64,000 nt of DNA from Anaerobacillus alkalilacustris (GCF_001866005.1 NZ_MLQR01000029.1:274043-338042); one strand, 5' to 3'; positions 46,261 to 56,122 are shown, numbered from the stretch's first letter. The notes: a model not told the origin generated them from the letters alone. Numbers and translations are program-made.

Positions 46261-46535
46261 GATCATCACCTTTATTTTCTTAATTTAACTATAGCGCAAG
46301 ATAGTCACTTTAGTTTGATATTTTCTTTACGTATTTAACAATACTAATGAAAAACAGATTCGTCATTAGAAATCTTTTCCATTGGTTATTACTATTAAAA
46401 GTACACCATTGCTGTGTTTATACCTTACCGGATTAAAGTATTTCTTTTCAGAACTATAGATACCGCTAAGATTACCCTTTTCCTATTGTTTTCGTATTGA
46501 AGTAGGGGAATTACTATTGGTGAACTAAAATGAAA

Positions 46536-46564
46536 AACTAGTCCAAAATACCGAACTAGTTTTG
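46536..46564 (-). terminator. Possible terminator overlapping the end of ftsL
   Basis: AACTAGT/ACTAGTT stem with a 12-base loop and a short T run, starting within the last ftsL codons. It could limit read-through into pbpB. Confidence 0.5.
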
Positions 46565-46921
46565 CACAACCTTTACATTTTTATCATTTAAAGACATTCC
46601 AAGCTCGTTAGTAGCAATATGTAGTATTCGATTCGGAGCTGAAAGCTCTGTCACTTGTAACTGGAGAGCTTCGTTATTAGTAACTTGAGCACTTATAGAT
46701 CTTTCAAGAGTGTGAATTTCGCTATTGACAATATAAATTGACGCGAAAGTAGAGATAACTAAGTACGAGGCAAAAACTAAACCAGCTACAGTCGAAAAAT
46801 ATAAAAACTTTTCCCCTGATGTTATGCGTAGTTTTCGCTTTATCTGAGGTTGATTTTGTTGTTGATATTCTGTAGTATCATATACCTTTTTTCTTTCTAA
46901 TTTTCTAGCAAGATTATTCAT
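46556..46921 (-). CDS. ftsL: Cell division protein FtsL
   Basis: Small bitopic protein; 121 aa with a basic cytosolic tail, a membrane segment ([20 protein letters not shown], about 40-59) and a leucine-zipper-like extracellular coiled coil. Works with DivIB, DivIC and PBP2B. ATG follows GGAGGTAACG and overlaps the rsmH stop by 8 bp. Confidence 0.93.
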   Translation of the reverse strand: MNNLARKLERKKVYDTTEYQQQNQPQIKRKLRITSGEKFLYFSTVAGLVFASYLVISTFASIYIVNSEIHTLERSISAQVTNNEALQLQVTELSAPNRILHIATNELGMSLNDKNVKVVQN

Positions 46922-47867
46922 TTGACGTTACCTCCTTTTGTTTTTCAGCAATACGAAGTTTGGCAGATCGAGAACGTTTATTCATTTCTACCTCTTCTTC
47001 TGATGGAATTATTGGCTTTCTTGTCATTAACTTTAGAATAGGTTCATAACCTTCCGGAATAATGGGAATATCCCTAGGTAGTTGCGGGCCAGTACTTGCT
47101 TCTTTAAAGATTGTCTTACAAATACGATCTTCTAAAGAATGGAACGTAATTACTGATATTCTACCGCCTTTAGCAGTAATTTCAATTGCGCTGTGCAATG
47201 CATCTTCAAACGCTCGAAGTTCATCATTAACGGCAATTCTTATCGCTTGAAATGTTCGTTTCGCCGGATGCCCTCCCGTCCTTCTCGCGGGCGCAGGTAT
47301 AGCATCTTTAATAATTTCTACTAACTCTCCAGTAGTTTTAATACGTTGGTTTAAACGGTAGGCTTCAATTTTTCTAGCTATTTGTTTAGCGAATTTTTCT
47401 TCCCCATACCTTGAAATAATCCTCATCAAATCATGAAATGACCATTCATTTACAATTTCCTCAGCAGTCAATGGAGAGGATTGATCCATTCTCATATCTA
47501 ACGGGGCATCATGATTATAGCTAAACCCACGCTCTGCCTCGTCTAATTGGGGAGATGATACACCTAAATCAAATAATACGCCATCAACCTTATAAACCCC
47601 ACGCAACGACAACTGCTCTTTTAAATGACGAAAATTACTTTTAACAATAGTAAACATACCATCATATTTCTTAAGTCTCTCTTCTGCATGTTTAATTGCA
47701 ATTTCATCTTGATCAAAAGCAAATAAATGCCCTTCACTTGAAAGTTTGGACAAAATTAATTCCGAATGACCGGCTCCTCCAAGTGTACAATCAACATACA
47801 CTCCATCTTCTTTTATATTTAACCCTGCTACGGCTTCTTCTTTTAATACCGTTATATGTTCGAACAT
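46914..47867 (-). CDS. rsmH (mraW): 16S rRNA (cytosine-1402-N4) methyltransferase
   Basis: Methylates C1402 of 16S rRNA in the P site. SAM-binding [15 protein letters not shown] (residues 25-39), [19 protein letters not shown] and the [10 protein letters not shown] motif near the C-terminus are family hallmarks. 317 aa. ATG follows AGAAGGTGTT. First enzyme gene after mraZ. Confidence 0.97.
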   Translation of the reverse strand: MFEHITVLKEEAVAGLNIKEDGVYVDCTLGGAGHSELILSKLSSEGHLFAFDQDEIAIKHAEERLKKYDGMFTIVKSNFRHLKEQLSLRGVYKVDGVLFDLGVSSPQLDEAERGFSYNHDAPLDMRMDQSSPLTAEEIVNEWSFHDLMRIISRYGEEKFAKQIARKIEAYRLNQRIKTTGELVEIIKDAIPAPARRTGGHPAKRTFQAIRIAVNDELRAFEDALHSAIEITAKGGRISVITFHSLEDRICKTIFKEASTGPQLPRDIPIIPEGYEPILKLMTRKPIIPSEEEVEMNKRSRSAKLRIAEKQKEVTSNE

Positions 47868-47969
47868 ATTAACACCTTCTTACTATTTTGTACTTCTTAG
47901 GTTGTGACAAATAAGAACTGTTTATCCAATCGTCTAGAAACCTAAATTTTTCTGTTTAATATTGGAAGT

Positions 47970-48401
47970 CTACAAATCAAAATCAACGATCCCTTCAGCA
48001 ATTTCACTAAAAGATTCCTCTGACTCAGCAAAATATTCTTCCCAAATCGACTTACTCCAAACTTCCACACGATTAGAAACACCTATTACAACACATTCTT
48101 TTTCTAATTTTGCGTATTGCCGGAGTGGGGCGGAGATATTTACCCTACCTTGTTTATCCAAATCACATTCAGATGCTCCTGAAAAGAAAAAGCGCGTAAA
48201 TGCTCTAGCATCTTTTTTTGTAAATGGTAAGCTTTTCAATTTTTCTTCTAGTTGTTTCCATTCACTTTCAGGATAAGCAAATAAGCATTGATCTAGCCCT
48301 CTGGTAATAACAAAGTTGGAGCCTAGACCTTCACGAAATTTTACAGGTATTATCATCCTACCTTTTTCATCTATCGTATGATGATATTCTCCCATAAACA
48401 T
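47970..48401 (-). CDS. mraZ: Transcriptional regulator MraZ
   Basis: Ring-forming AbrB-like regulator of the dcw cluster. Two SpoVT/AbrB-like repeats: [20 protein letters not shown] and [19 protein letters not shown]. 143 aa from the ATG at 48401, which follows GGGGGAGGAGG; the longer frame to 48485 is just promoter DNA. MraZ-box repeats lie upstream, so autoregulation is likely. Confidence 0.96.
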   Translation of the reverse strand: MFMGEYHHTIDEKGRMIIPVKFREGLGSNFVITRGLDQCLFAYPESEWKQLEEKLKSLPFTKKDARAFTRFFFSGASECDLDKQGRVNISAPLRQYAKLEKECVVIGVSNRVEVWSKSIWEEYFAESEESFSEIAEGIVDFDL

Positions 48402-48439
48402 GTGAAGTTCCTCCTCCCCCCACTTTCTACCTCTAAAAT

Positions 48440-48464
48440 ACCACATCCCCCCACTTTCTACCAC
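48440..48464 (-). promoter_or_regulatory. MraZ-box: three direct repeats ahead of mraZ
   Basis: On the minus strand GTGGT, GTGGG and GTGGT occur with exact 10-bp period, the pattern described for MraZ operators (GTGGG-like repeats separated by five bases). A further GTGGG overlaps the ribosome site at 48419-48423. Confidence 0.72.
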
Positions 48465-48485
48465 TTTATTTTTAAATTCTTTCAA

Positions 48486-48520
48486 ACAAAAAAAAATCCT
48501 GCTTCATTACAGGATTTTCT
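48486..48520 (-). terminator. bshC terminator
   Basis: AATCCTG/CAGGATT stem with an eight-base loop and a run of nine T on the minus strand. It isolates bshC from mraZ. Confidence 0.85.
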
Positions 48521-48564
48521 TTCGTCATATTTTTTCCATATCAAAATAAATTCTACTATTTTTG

Positions 48565-50196
48565 TCACTTTAAATAGATTAATTTGTGTTTATCATTCAA
48601 CTCTAATTTTAATTCTGTCATTCTTTCAACAAAATCAAGACCATGTTCATTTAAATAACGCAAGATGTTTAAACTACGTTCTTGAAAACCATTATTTGGA
48701 AACAGATTAGCATCGATAAGAGCAAACTTAAGCAGTTGCTGCTCATATTTTTGTTGCAGACTTTTTTCAATTTTTCTCGCTAAGAAAGTAAGTTCTCTTT
48801 TTATGATTAATTCATTTTTAAGAGCAAGAGCTTCTAATCCTTTGTCATATCTATTAACAAGATCTTTTAGTGGTTGATGGAGATCTTCCACTTCATCTAA
48901 AACTTCGTGAAGAGTCTCATTAATTTGATCTTTTTCATCCCAGAGAGTCAATTCATTTCGCCTTTTAGAACTACCATTAGTAATAGCGTCGATTGCAGAT
49001 ATGTTAAATTCCTCTAGCAATTTATTTACTTGCGGGCTAACAATCGTCATTGATAGGCGTGGAACAACGGGTGGCATTTTTAGTCCAAACAAATGAAAAA
49101 CTTCTTTTAGTGTAGCCCAGTAAGCAATTTCCCCCGGTCCACCTACAAATGCTAATACAGGCAAAAGGAGTTCCTGCATTAGCGGCCTAGTCACCACATT
49201 ATTACTAAAGTTTTCTGGTTGTTTTTCAACTAGCTGCAAAAGATCTTCTTTAGAAAACTGACAAATTCCTTTTTTGTCACTAAACATATTAGCATCAATT
49301 CTTTCTAACAATAGGCGACTCCCTTTGTGGTGGTAAAATAAATGTGCACTATTCTCCCCACGCTCAATAGGTTCGCCATAACCTTGATTATATAGGGCAT
49401 TTGCACTTTGTAAAAACTTATCATTTATCTGCTCATTATTCAAAATCATTTGTTTCAAATATGGAATTTCTAATTTTCTAAGTTCCGGATTGTGAGAATC
49501 AAGTAAAACGATTCCACTATTTTTAAATAATCTATGAACAAGAAAACTGAAAAAATCTACGTAATTCTTGCTTTTCGCAATAATTTTGTTAAGCTCTGAT
49601 AATAACGTATTTGTCACAGAAGTTTCTATACCATCCAGAAAAACTTCCTTAACAAAGCTGAGAACCTCATTTTGTTCAAGGTGCAAATCAGAAACCGATT
49701 TTTTTGCATTATTTTGTTGATCTACTTTACGCTTGTGCAACTTACTATCACGACGAATGCTAAAAATATGATTAATTTCTTCAAAATCATGATCTTCACC
49801 GGCTATCCAAAATATTGGCACTACAGGCACAGAGAGTTTTTCTTCCTGTTGTTTTGCTAACTTTATAATAGTAATAATTTTATGTATTGTATATAGTGGG
49901 CCTGTTAATACCCCTGCCTGTTGTCCACCTACAACCACTACTGATTTAGGATCTAATAACTTTTTAGCATTGTGAACAGTTTCATTTGAACAATTATATT
50001 TTTTATTAAATTTTAATAAATGCTCAAACAGACAACCTCTTTGAAAGTGTAACTTTGATAACTCATTATACCGTTGTGTATATGGATTATTTTGATAAGA
50101 GTAGTCAAAAAAAGACTGAACAAATTGATCATTAGATTCATTATATTGTTCCATTAACTTTGATTGATTTTCCAATAAACATTCTACGATTTTCAT
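48565..50196 (-). CDS. bshC: Bacillithiol biosynthesis cysteine-adding enzyme BshC
   Basis: Believed to join cysteine to GlcN-malate in bacillithiol synthesis. 543 aa with the family phrase VVVGGQQAGVLTGPLYTIHK (residues 89-108), FWIAGEDHDFEEINH, and a long C-terminal coiled coil. The gene is yllA in B. subtilis, just upstream of mraZ as here. ATG follows AAAGGAGGTG. Confidence 0.94.
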   Translation of the reverse strand: MKIVECLLENQSKLMEQYNESNDQFVQSFFDYSYQNNPYTQRYNELSKLHFQRGCLFEHLLKFNKKYNCSNETVHNAKKLLDPKSVVVVGGQQAGVLTGPLYTIHKIITIIKLAKQQEEKLSVPVVPIFWIAGEDHDFEEINHIFSIRRDSKLHKRKVDQQNNAKKSVSDLHLEQNEVLSFVKEVFLDGIETSVTNTLLSELNKIIAKSKNYVDFFSFLVHRLFKNSGIVLLDSHNPELRKLEIPYLKQMILNNEQINDKFLQSANALYNQGYGEPIERGENSAHLFYHHKGSRLLLERIDANMFSDKKGICQFSKEDLLQLVEKQPENFSNNVVTRPLMQELLLPVLAFVGGPGEIAYWATLKEVFHLFGLKMPPVVPRLSMTIVSPQVNKLLEEFNISAIDAITNGSSKRRNELTLWDEKDQINETLHEVLDEVEDLHQPLKDLVNRYDKGLEALALKNELIIKRELTFLARKIEKSLQQKYEQQLLKFALIDANLFPNNGFQERSLNILRYLNEHGLDFVERMTELKLELNDKHKLIYLK

Positions 50197-50286
50197 CAGA
50201 CCTACACCTCCTTTTTTGCAAATTTACTTAAATAACTTAGAGTATAGCAGACCATTTTCATTTATTCCAATAATTTCCCTTATTTA

Positions 50287-50673
50287 TCATGTAATCATAA
50301 ATATGCGTGAAAACAACCCGTAAATGCTAAGTAAAAAATATACGATCAAGAAGAGAAGAAAGTTTAATCGCCATATTCCTTTTATCAATTTCTTCAATTC
50401 AATGTCTTTATATAATTTCCAATGTATAATAGTAAAAATGATTGCAACTATTAAGATAGCTATTAATATTAACCAAAATAAAGAAAAAGCCCATAATTCA
50501 TATGCAATGTAGTAGACAGCAAAAATAAATAGTATCGTCGTTACATCAACGGCTAATTTTATCGAACGTCTTTTATTTTTGGTAGTTTTAACCGAAATAA
50601 TATAAACAAAATAAAAAGCTAGTAATGGTAACGTAACAAAAGTTGCTACTATCCAAGCTAAAGCGTTACTCAT
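50287..50673 (-). CDS. DUF3397-like membrane protein
   Basis: 128 aa from the ATG at 50673 (after GAGGAGGGGGG). Four hydrophobic segments with a basic loop KTTKNKRRSIK; ends RIFMIT. I place it in the DUF3397 group from its pattern and position, with moderate certainty. Overlaps the 3' end of the panE-like gene by 8 bp, so it is translated with it. Function unknown. Confidence 0.72.
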   Translation of the reverse strand: MSNALAWIVATFVTLPLLAFYFVYIISVKTTKNKRRSIKLAVDVTTILFIFAVYYIAYELWAFSLFWLILIAILIVAIIFTIIHWKLYKDIELKKLIKGIWRLNFLLFLIVYFLLSIYGLFSRIFMIT

Positions 50674-51592
50674 AGCCCCCCTCCTCTCTTTGCAATTCCA
50701 TACCTTTAATACTGTTATAAAGAAATTGATTATAGGGTAGGTGAACACCTGATTTTTTTGCCTTATCTAATATAACACCCGTAATTGCTTCTATTTCAGT
50801 TGTCCTACCATCTTCTAAATCCTTAAGCATAGAAGAACGATTTTGACTAGTTTTATGACAAATTTCAATTATTTGTTGCCAGTCTTCTTCTGTGCACTTG
50901 TAAATTGATGAAATTTCTTCAAACAACAACTTCATCGTTTCAAAATAATAATTATTTGTAAGTAACGAGCCATTTGTTACTTTATAAATAGCTGTAAGAG
51001 GATTAATAACACCATTTACAACAAGTTTTTTTTCCATAATTTCCATCCAATTATCATGAACTTCCGTCAGGAAACCTACTTCTGATAACCTTTTCCAAAT
51101 ATGTACAGGGCAGTTTCCATTTTCATTTTGGAAATAACAACCTATTTTCAAAACTCCTATGCCCGTATGTTTCACATCCGTCGGAGTCTTTTTTAATGCA
51201 CCATGCTCAACAATTCCAACATAAACATTATCAGCTTTACTAATAAGTTTATTTAAATCCTTAATATGACTCATCCCATTTTGCATAAAAACGACTGTAC
51301 TAACCTTCCCTTTTAAATTTTGTAGCGTAGACAAAACTTCGTTTAGATTGTATTGCTTTACCGCCAAAAAAAGAATATCATCATTGAATTCCTTTATTTT
51401 TGAAAATGTAACACTTTTTACACTAACCCTCGTCAGACTCATTCCACTTTCGAGAGTAACCCCCATTTTATTTATCTTGTTTGCCTGTTCATCTGTTTTT
51501 GTATAGATTGTCACATGAAAACCACTTTTTGATAAGTAACTGGCCAGAAGCAGCCCTACCGATCCACCACCTACAATTCCTACTTTCTCCAA
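50666..51592 (-). CDS. panE: 2-dehydropantoate 2-reductase family protein
   Basis: Reduces ketopantoate to pantoate with NADPH, for pantothenate and CoA. N-terminal NADPH fold VGIVGGGSVGLLLASYL (residues 4-20); catalytic lysine in EKKLVVNGVINPLTA and EIEAITG in the C-terminal domain. 308 aa. TTG start after AAGGTGGAG. This is ylbQ in B. subtilis; other KPR-family members exist, so panE identity is likely but not certain. Confidence 0.86.
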   Translation of the reverse strand: MEKVGIVGGGSVGLLLASYLSKSGFHVTIYTKTDEQANKINKMGVTLESGMSLTRVSVKSVTFSKIKEFNDDILFLAVKQYNLNEVLSTLQNLKGKVSTVVFMQNGMSHIKDLNKLISKADNVYVGIVEHGALKKTPTDVKHTGIGVLKIGCYFQNENGNCPVHIWKRLSEVGFLTEVHDNWMEIMEKKLVVNGVINPLTAIYKVTNGSLLTNNYYFETMKLLFEEISSIYKCTEEDWQQIIEICHKTSQNRSSMLKDLEDGRTTEIEAITGVILDKAKKSGVHLPYNQFLYNSIKGMELQREEGGYE

Positions 51593-51740
51593 AGAATCTC
51601 CACCTTATTGATGTAATATCTCAATATTAGCATATTGACTATCAAGAAACCGAAAGAAAATGACATGATTTTTCTGATATATTAATATATTTTTTAAAAG
51701 GGAAAACGAGTGAATAAAACTATTCCAATAACTTGGCCAA

Positions 51741-51873
51741 AGAGAACTCGTTAGCTTCGCTAGAACATCTGAAATTCAGATGGAGTCTCAACTCCACCTG
51801 AATGGACGTCCCCACCTACGCTACGCTTAGAAGTGAGAGTCTATGACCCTTAAGTACAAATCAGTTTGATTAA
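51741..51873 (+). repeat. Repeat C copy 2
   Basis: Same three-hairpin element as at 32717-32851: starts AGAGAACTCG, ends CAGTTTGATTAA. Sequence identity by eye is about 90 percent. It sits in the divergent gap between panE and ylbP (51593-51996), which otherwise holds only the AT-rich promoter DNA. Confidence 0.72.
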
Positions 51874-51996
51874 ACTACACCTTTACGGGATGAATTAGTT
51901 CTATGAACTTCATTAACTAATACCTCACTCTATTGTAAAACAAGAAGGTCAAATTTTTCTACAGTAAATCTTAAAATGTTATGGAGGGAGTTAAGC

Positions 51997-52467
51997 ATGG
52001 AGCACTTTGAAGTTAAACGTTTACTCATCAACTATAAAACATTAGAGGAATTCGAAAACTTTAGAGAGTATGGGTCCCAAGAATTATCAATGAAAGAAGA
52101 TTTAAGAGCTAATATCATTGAGAACGATAGCGAATCTCCTTTTTACGGTATTTATTACGGAAAAAAACTTGTAGCGAGAATGAGCGTTTATCGTATAGAC
52201 CAAAAATATAACCGTTATTTCAAACCAGCTCAAGATTATTTAGAGTTATGGAAACTTGAAGTTCTTGAACCATATCGAGGTAGGGGGCTTGGAAAAATTT
52301 TGGTGAACTATGTAAAGAGTTTTAATTTACCAGTAAAAACTAATGCCCGCCAACGTTCTGATGAATTTTGGGTAAAAATGCATTTCCAACCTCTAACATA
52401 CAACGAGGAAAGAGACCGAGGAGAAAATCCTTACGTTTGGTTCCCAAAAGGTGTTTCAGAACAATAA
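51997..52467 (+). CDS. ylbP: GNAT acetyltransferase YlbP
   Basis: 156 aa with the acetyl-CoA-binding motif of GNAT enzymes in LEVLEPYRGRGLGKILVNYV (about 85-104). Substrate unknown. ATG at 51997 follows GGAGGGAGTTAAG; seven codons upstream rejected. The same gene lies between ylbQ and ylbO in B. subtilis. A strong terminator follows. Confidence 0.9.
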   Translation: MEHFEVKRLLINYKTLEEFENFREYGSQELSMKEDLRANIIENDSESPFYGIYYGKKLVARMSVYRIDQKYNRYFKPAQDYLELWKLEVLEPYRGRGLGKILVNYVKSFNLPVKTNARQRSDEFWVKMHFQPLTYNEERDRGENPYVWFPKGVSEQ

Positions 52468-52552
52468 GAGGCGACGAGGAGAGTCTAAAGTCGTTAGAGC
52501 AATAGAGCTACCCTTCTTTCTAACATCAGAATTTTATACTTTTCCTTTTAAT

Positions 52553-52606
52553 AAAAACATGAAACAAGGATGACCATTTTAACGTCATCCTTGTTTCATG
52601 TTTTTA
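52553..52606. terminator. Bidirectional terminator between ylbP and gerR-like gene
   Basis: Perfect stem AAAAACATGAAACAAGGATG with its complement CATCCTTGTTTCATGTTTTT around a short loop. A and T runs at the ends let it act in both directions. Confidence 0.85.
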
Positions 52607-52610
52607 TTAG

Positions 52611-52800
52611 ACAAGTACTTTGATCAGGAGCAGTTTTTGTGCGACGAGTAACCGCAGGAGCAAGTTTTTTTCCGTGCGACGAGTAACCGCAGGAGCAATA
52701 ACGCAAGCGATACTCCAAGGAGCTTTTTCAATTAGTAGGGAAAATTAGTACCTCGACTAAACGACAGAGCTACTAAACGCCTAAAGCTAAACAATTCCAA
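52611..52800 (+). repeat. Repeat A copy 10, decayed, with two 34-bp-type units
   Basis: Keeps the GTGCGACGAGTAACCGCAGG units twice (52637-52697) and decayed arms (AAGTACTTTGATCAGGAG at left, CCTAAAGCTAAACAATTCCA at right). Its left end is 5 bp from the bidirectional terminator, the opposite side to most copies. Confidence 0.65.
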
Positions 52801-52827
52801 CTATATAAAATGAAACTTTTCTAAATT

Positions 52828-53412
52828 TTAAGTAACTGACATTTTTTTCGCACGATCCATAATATCAATTAATAGCTTGTAATCTTGTTTCATTACATCA
52901 TAATCACTTACAAGTTTTGACAATTCACTCGTAATTCTTTCATTTTCACTAGTTAGCTCAGTTATCTTTTCCTTCAACTTTTTATTTTCTTCAGCCAAAC
53001 TCTGATTTGATTCGAGTGCCCCTTTATGTGAAGCTAGAAATTCAATAACATCTTCCATACTCATACTTAAAGGTTGTGGCACAACCTCTTGTGCCTCACT
53101 TTCAAATCCCGACACCGACACATCAGAAATTTCAGTTGATATTTCTTCACTGAATTCTTGGATACTATCCTCTAATTTATTTTTCTTTAAACTTTTTCTT
53201 TGCTTTTTTGCAATGGCGATAGCAGCCTTATATTTCTTTCGAATACTTGAATTCCATCTAAAACCACAAGCAGCAGCAGTTCTTGATAATCGCTCTCCTA
53301 CTTCTTCAAAAGCAGCCAATTGGGTACTACCTTCACGAATATGTCTTAAAACGACTTCAGCTAACACTAAATCCTCATCATTAGTCCAGGCGTCTTGACG
53401 AACGATAGACAT
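52828..53412 (-). CDS. gerR: RsfA/GerR-family transcription factor (YlbO-like)
   Basis: 194 aa: N-terminal Myb/SANT-like domain ([20 protein letters not shown], about 4-60) and C-terminal coiled coil (about 130-180). Position between ylbP and rpmF equals that of B. subtilis ylbO (gerR), a sigma-E-dependent mother-cell regulator. RsfA, a forespore regulator, is a close relative, so the exact role is inferred from synteny. ATG after GGAGGGATTTG. Confidence 0.82.
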   Translation of the reverse strand: MSIVRQDAWTNDEDLVLAEVVLRHIREGSTQLAAFEEVGERLSRTAAACGFRWNSSIRKKYKAAIAIAKKQRKSLKKNKLEDSIQEFSEEISTEISDVSVSGFESEAQEVVPQPLSMSMEDVIEFLASHKGALESNQSLAEENKKLKEKITELTSENERITSELSKLVSDYDVMKQDYKLLIDIMDRAKKMSVT

Positions 53413-53579
53413 CAAATCCCTCCAATAAAAAAATCCTTTTTACTATCTTTATGCAAATACTAGATAAGATAGACTCTTTTACCTTTTTATCTATTAAAGA
53501 ATTATTACCTATTTAACGGCATTTATTCAGAAGGGATCCCGCTCTAAATACGAGTATTAAATCGTTATCATATTCAAGT

Positions 53580-53672
53580 TTATTTATCCTACTCTTAAGG
53601 GCAGTAAGTTAAATTAACAATCAGTGGGAGATGATGGAAAAACCCCACTGATTGAAGTTCAGCTTTAGAGCT
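53580..53672 (-). repeat. Repeat B copy 3, partial
   Basis: Reverse orientation: on the minus strand AAGCTGAACTTCAATCAGTG and CCCACTGATTGTTAATTTAA, ending GCCCTTAAGAGTAGG. It lies in the 53413-53761 gap; bases 53430-53579 show nothing else. Confidence 0.65.
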
Positions 53673-53687
53673 CAACTATAAATAGTA

Positions 53688-53721
53688 AAAAGACAGGAAG
53701 GGATCCCTTCCTGTCTTTTAT
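53688..53721 (-). terminator. rpmF terminator
   Basis: Perfect stem AAAGACAGGAAGGG/CCCTTCCTGTCTTT with a loop around ATCC; T and A runs at both ends. Confidence 0.85.
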
Positions 53722-53761
53722 CGTAGCGTAAATAAGCTTCACATTTGTTCACTTAAACTTA

Positions 53762-53935
53762 TTATTTACTTACAACTTCATTTCCTTTATAAGACCCACA
53801 TTCTTTACATACACGGTGAGCAAGTTTTAATTCACCGCACTCTGGGCATTTTACCATTCCAGGTACTTCTAATTTAAAGTGAGTACGACGCTTGTTTTTA
53901 CGAGTTTTTGATGTTCTACGAAAAGGTACTGCCAT
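53762..53935 (-). CDS. rpmF: 50S ribosomal protein L32
   Basis: 57 aa from the ATG at 53935 (after AAGGAGGTGGG): [19 protein letters not shown], then a zinc ribbon with CPECG and CKECG. The zinc-binding form with four cysteines. Downstream of yceD as in most bacteria. Confidence 0.97.
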   Translation of the reverse strand: MAVPFRRTSKTRKNKRRTHFKLEVPGMVKCPECGELKLAHRVCKECGSYKGNEVVSK

Positions 53936-54013
53936 TATTCCCACCTCCTTAAACTGTTATTAAATATGTTAAAACGAAGGCCGGAATTGCCGGATACTTC
54001 TTTTTTAAACACA

Positions 54014-54520
54014 TTACTTGTCGTCAAAGAACTTGGCTAAATCTGCTAAACGCGGATCGATCCGTTCTTTTTTGTTTTCTTCTGTCAAAAGTTCCCAATC
54101 ATTCCCTGATTGTGGGGCATCTCCTTTTAAACCTTCACTAAAAATTTGTAAAGGTATCTCTAAAAGGATTGCTTGTTTGATATAAGGTAATAAGTCAACT
54201 ATATCATTCTCAAGCTCATGCACATCGTCGTCACCTTCGAATCCTATCCAATCGTGTAACTTAAATGTTTCAATTGTTTCAACTTGAAAAGGAAAAGGTA
54301 CATCTGCAAGTGTTCTTGAACAAGGTAAAACCATCTCTCCCTTAATTGATAGAGAAAAAGTAATCGAATGATTAGAAAAATTTCCTTCACCTTTAACATG
54401 TACGAGTGAAATATCTTGAATATCGTTATTAGTCTTTTTTAAATCACTAACGTCAACCATTTCATCGATATTTATACCCTTATTCTTTAACGTGTTCAGT
54501 TGCTGAACTGACCATTTCAT
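54014..54520 (-). CDS. yceD: YceD (DUF177) protein, YlbN
   Basis: 168 aa from the ATG at 54520, six bases after GAGGTG. Contains the DUF177 pattern LPCSRTLADVPFPFQVE. Members are linked to 23S rRNA or 50S accumulation; cotranscription with rpmF supports this. Two ATG/GTG codons just upstream are too near the ribosome site. Confidence 0.9.
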   Translation of the reverse strand: MKWSVQQLNTLKNKGINIDEMVDVSDLKKTNNDIQDISLVHVKGEGNFSNHSITFSLSIKGEMVLPCSRTLADVPFPFQVETIETFKLHDWIGFEGDDDVHELENDIVDLLPYIKQAILLEIPLQIFSEGLKGDAPQSGNDWELLTEENKKERIDPRLADLAKFFDDK

Positions 54521-54780
54521 CATTTTCACCTCAAGACAACAAAGGTAATTATAGCCTTCGAAAAGTATTTTGTCAACCTTTCTTCTTTACACTACTTCTC
54601 TTTATTTATTATAGTTTTTTCTGTTAATTATACACAAAAAACCACCAACGAGAATTTTATCATATTATACTACAATTTTTAAGACTTATTTTAATTTCTA
54701 TAGTTGAATTTTTTATAAGTATTAGCTTTATACTATTTATTTTCGTATAATTTTAGACAAAATAAGAAAGGGGTGTAAGA

Positions 54781-55992
54781 ATGAATGTTACTGGTGTTGT
54801 AGTTGAATATAATCCCTTCCATAACGGTCATAAGCTTCATATAAATGAAACAAAACAAATTACCGATGCAGACCTAATTGTAGCAATAATGAGTGGGAAC
54901 TTTTTACAGAGGGGAGAACCTGCACTTATATCTAAATGGGCGCGAACGAAAATGGCGTTGAATCAAGGTGTAGATATTGTTTTGGAGCTTCCATATGTTT
55001 ATGCTACTCAGCATGCTGAGTTATTTGCTAACGGCGCGATATCAATATTGAATGGATTTGGCGCTAATTCTATCTGTTTTGGTAGTGAATCTGGAGATAT
55101 AAAAGATTTTCATAGACTTATTACATTTATTAATGAGAATGAAACTACATATAAAGAATCTATTCGCGACGCATTAAAAAAAGGGAATAGTTACCCAAAG
55201 GCCTTATCCTTTGCATTTAAAAAGTTAAAAAATCACAATCAGGTTTTAGACTTATCACTTCCCAACAATATTTTAGGTTACCAGTACGTGAAAGCGATTT
55301 ATGAACAAAAAGCAAATATAAAACCATTTACTATCAAAAGAAGAGAAGCGCAATATCATGATAAAGAAATTCCAAAACAATCTATTGCCAGTGCCACTAG
55401 CATTAGAAAGAAGCTAGTAAAAGAACAAGATCACCTTAATTCTATTAATCATGTTGTACCTTCAACTACTTACGATGAATTAGTTCAATATCGTAAAATG
55501 TATCATAACTTTCAAGACTGGGAACGATTATTTCCTTATTTAAAGTATAAAGTACTTACATCTTCACCCATCGCTTTGGCTAACATATACGAAGCTGAGG
55601 AAGGCCTTGAAAACCGATTATCACAGACCATAAATGAAGCAACAAGCTTTCAAAGCCTCATGGAAAAAATAAAAACAAAACGCTATACATGGACCAGACT
55701 ACAACGTTTCTGTTTACATACGCTTACAAATTCGACCAAAGAAGAAATGAGTGCCATTAATGATACTACACCTTATATACGCGTATTAGGAATGAATCAA
55801 AAGGGGAGAAAATATATTAGCAGCCAAAAGAAGTATTTAGAGCTACCATTAGTATCAACAATTTCAAAGATAAATCACCCTTTTATCGACATTGAAAAAA
55901 GAGCGACTTCTTGCTACTCACTAGGCTATAGCCCGATTATCCAAGCAAAATTAATAAAAGAGGAATATGCCCACCCACCTGTCATTATTTAA
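54781..55992 (+). CDS. tmcAL: tRNA(Met) cytidine acetate ligase TmcAL
   Basis: Uses acetate and ATP to make N4-acetylcytidine at position 34 of elongator tRNA-Met. Nucleotidyl-transferase-like N-terminus VVEYNPFHNGHKLH (residues 7-20), MSGNFLQRGEPALISKWAR, and FGSESGD. 403 aa; ylbM in B. subtilis. ATG follows AAAGGGGTG. Divergent from yceD and convergent with ylbL. The 54521-54780 promoter gap is very AT-rich. Confidence 0.95.
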   Translation: MNVTGVVVEYNPFHNGHKLHINETKQITDADLIVAIMSGNFLQRGEPALISKWARTKMALNQGVDIVLELPYVYATQHAELFANGAISILNGFGANSICFGSESGDIKDFHRLITFINENETTYKESIRDALKKGNSYPKALSFAFKKLKNHNQVLDLSLPNNILGYQYVKAIYEQKANIKPFTIKRREAQYHDKEIPKQSIASATSIRKKLVKEQDHLNSINHVVPSTTYDELVQYRKMYHNFQDWERLFPYLKYKVLTSSPIALANIYEAEEGLENRLSQTINEATSFQSLMEKIKTKRYTWTRLQRFCLHTLTNSTKEEMSAINDTTPYIRVLGMNQKGRKYISSQKKYLELPLVSTISKINHPFIDIEKRATSCYSLGYSPIIQAKLIKEEYAHPPVII

Positions 55993-56050
55993 AAAAAGCG
56001 CAAGAAACCTGTAGCTAGACCGTTTTCTAACTTCAGGAATTTATTCTTAT
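55992..56050 (+). repeat. Repeat A copy 11, short remnant
   Basis: AAAAAAAGCGCAAG joined to GTAGCTAGACCGTTTTCTAA and AGGAATTTATTCTTAT: the two ends of repeat A with the centre deleted. It lies about 8 bp before the terminator at 56059-56122. Confidence 0.6.
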
Positions 56051-56058
56051 TATTAAGA

Positions 56059-56122
56059 ATAAAGAACCTAGAGTATCGAAATAAACTTTTCAACGTTTAT
56101 TTCGACTCTAGGTTCTTTATTA
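56059..56122. terminator. Bidirectional terminator between tmcAL and ylbL
   Basis: Long stem AATAAAGAACCTAGAGT...CGAAATAAAC with its complement, near-perfect over about 28 bp. Serves both convergent genes. Confidence 0.88.

Noticed and set aside
48402..48485. N-terminal extension of MraZ by 28 codons
   Set aside because: The extra codons are made of the MraZ-box and ribosome site; the conserved start is M29 of that frame.
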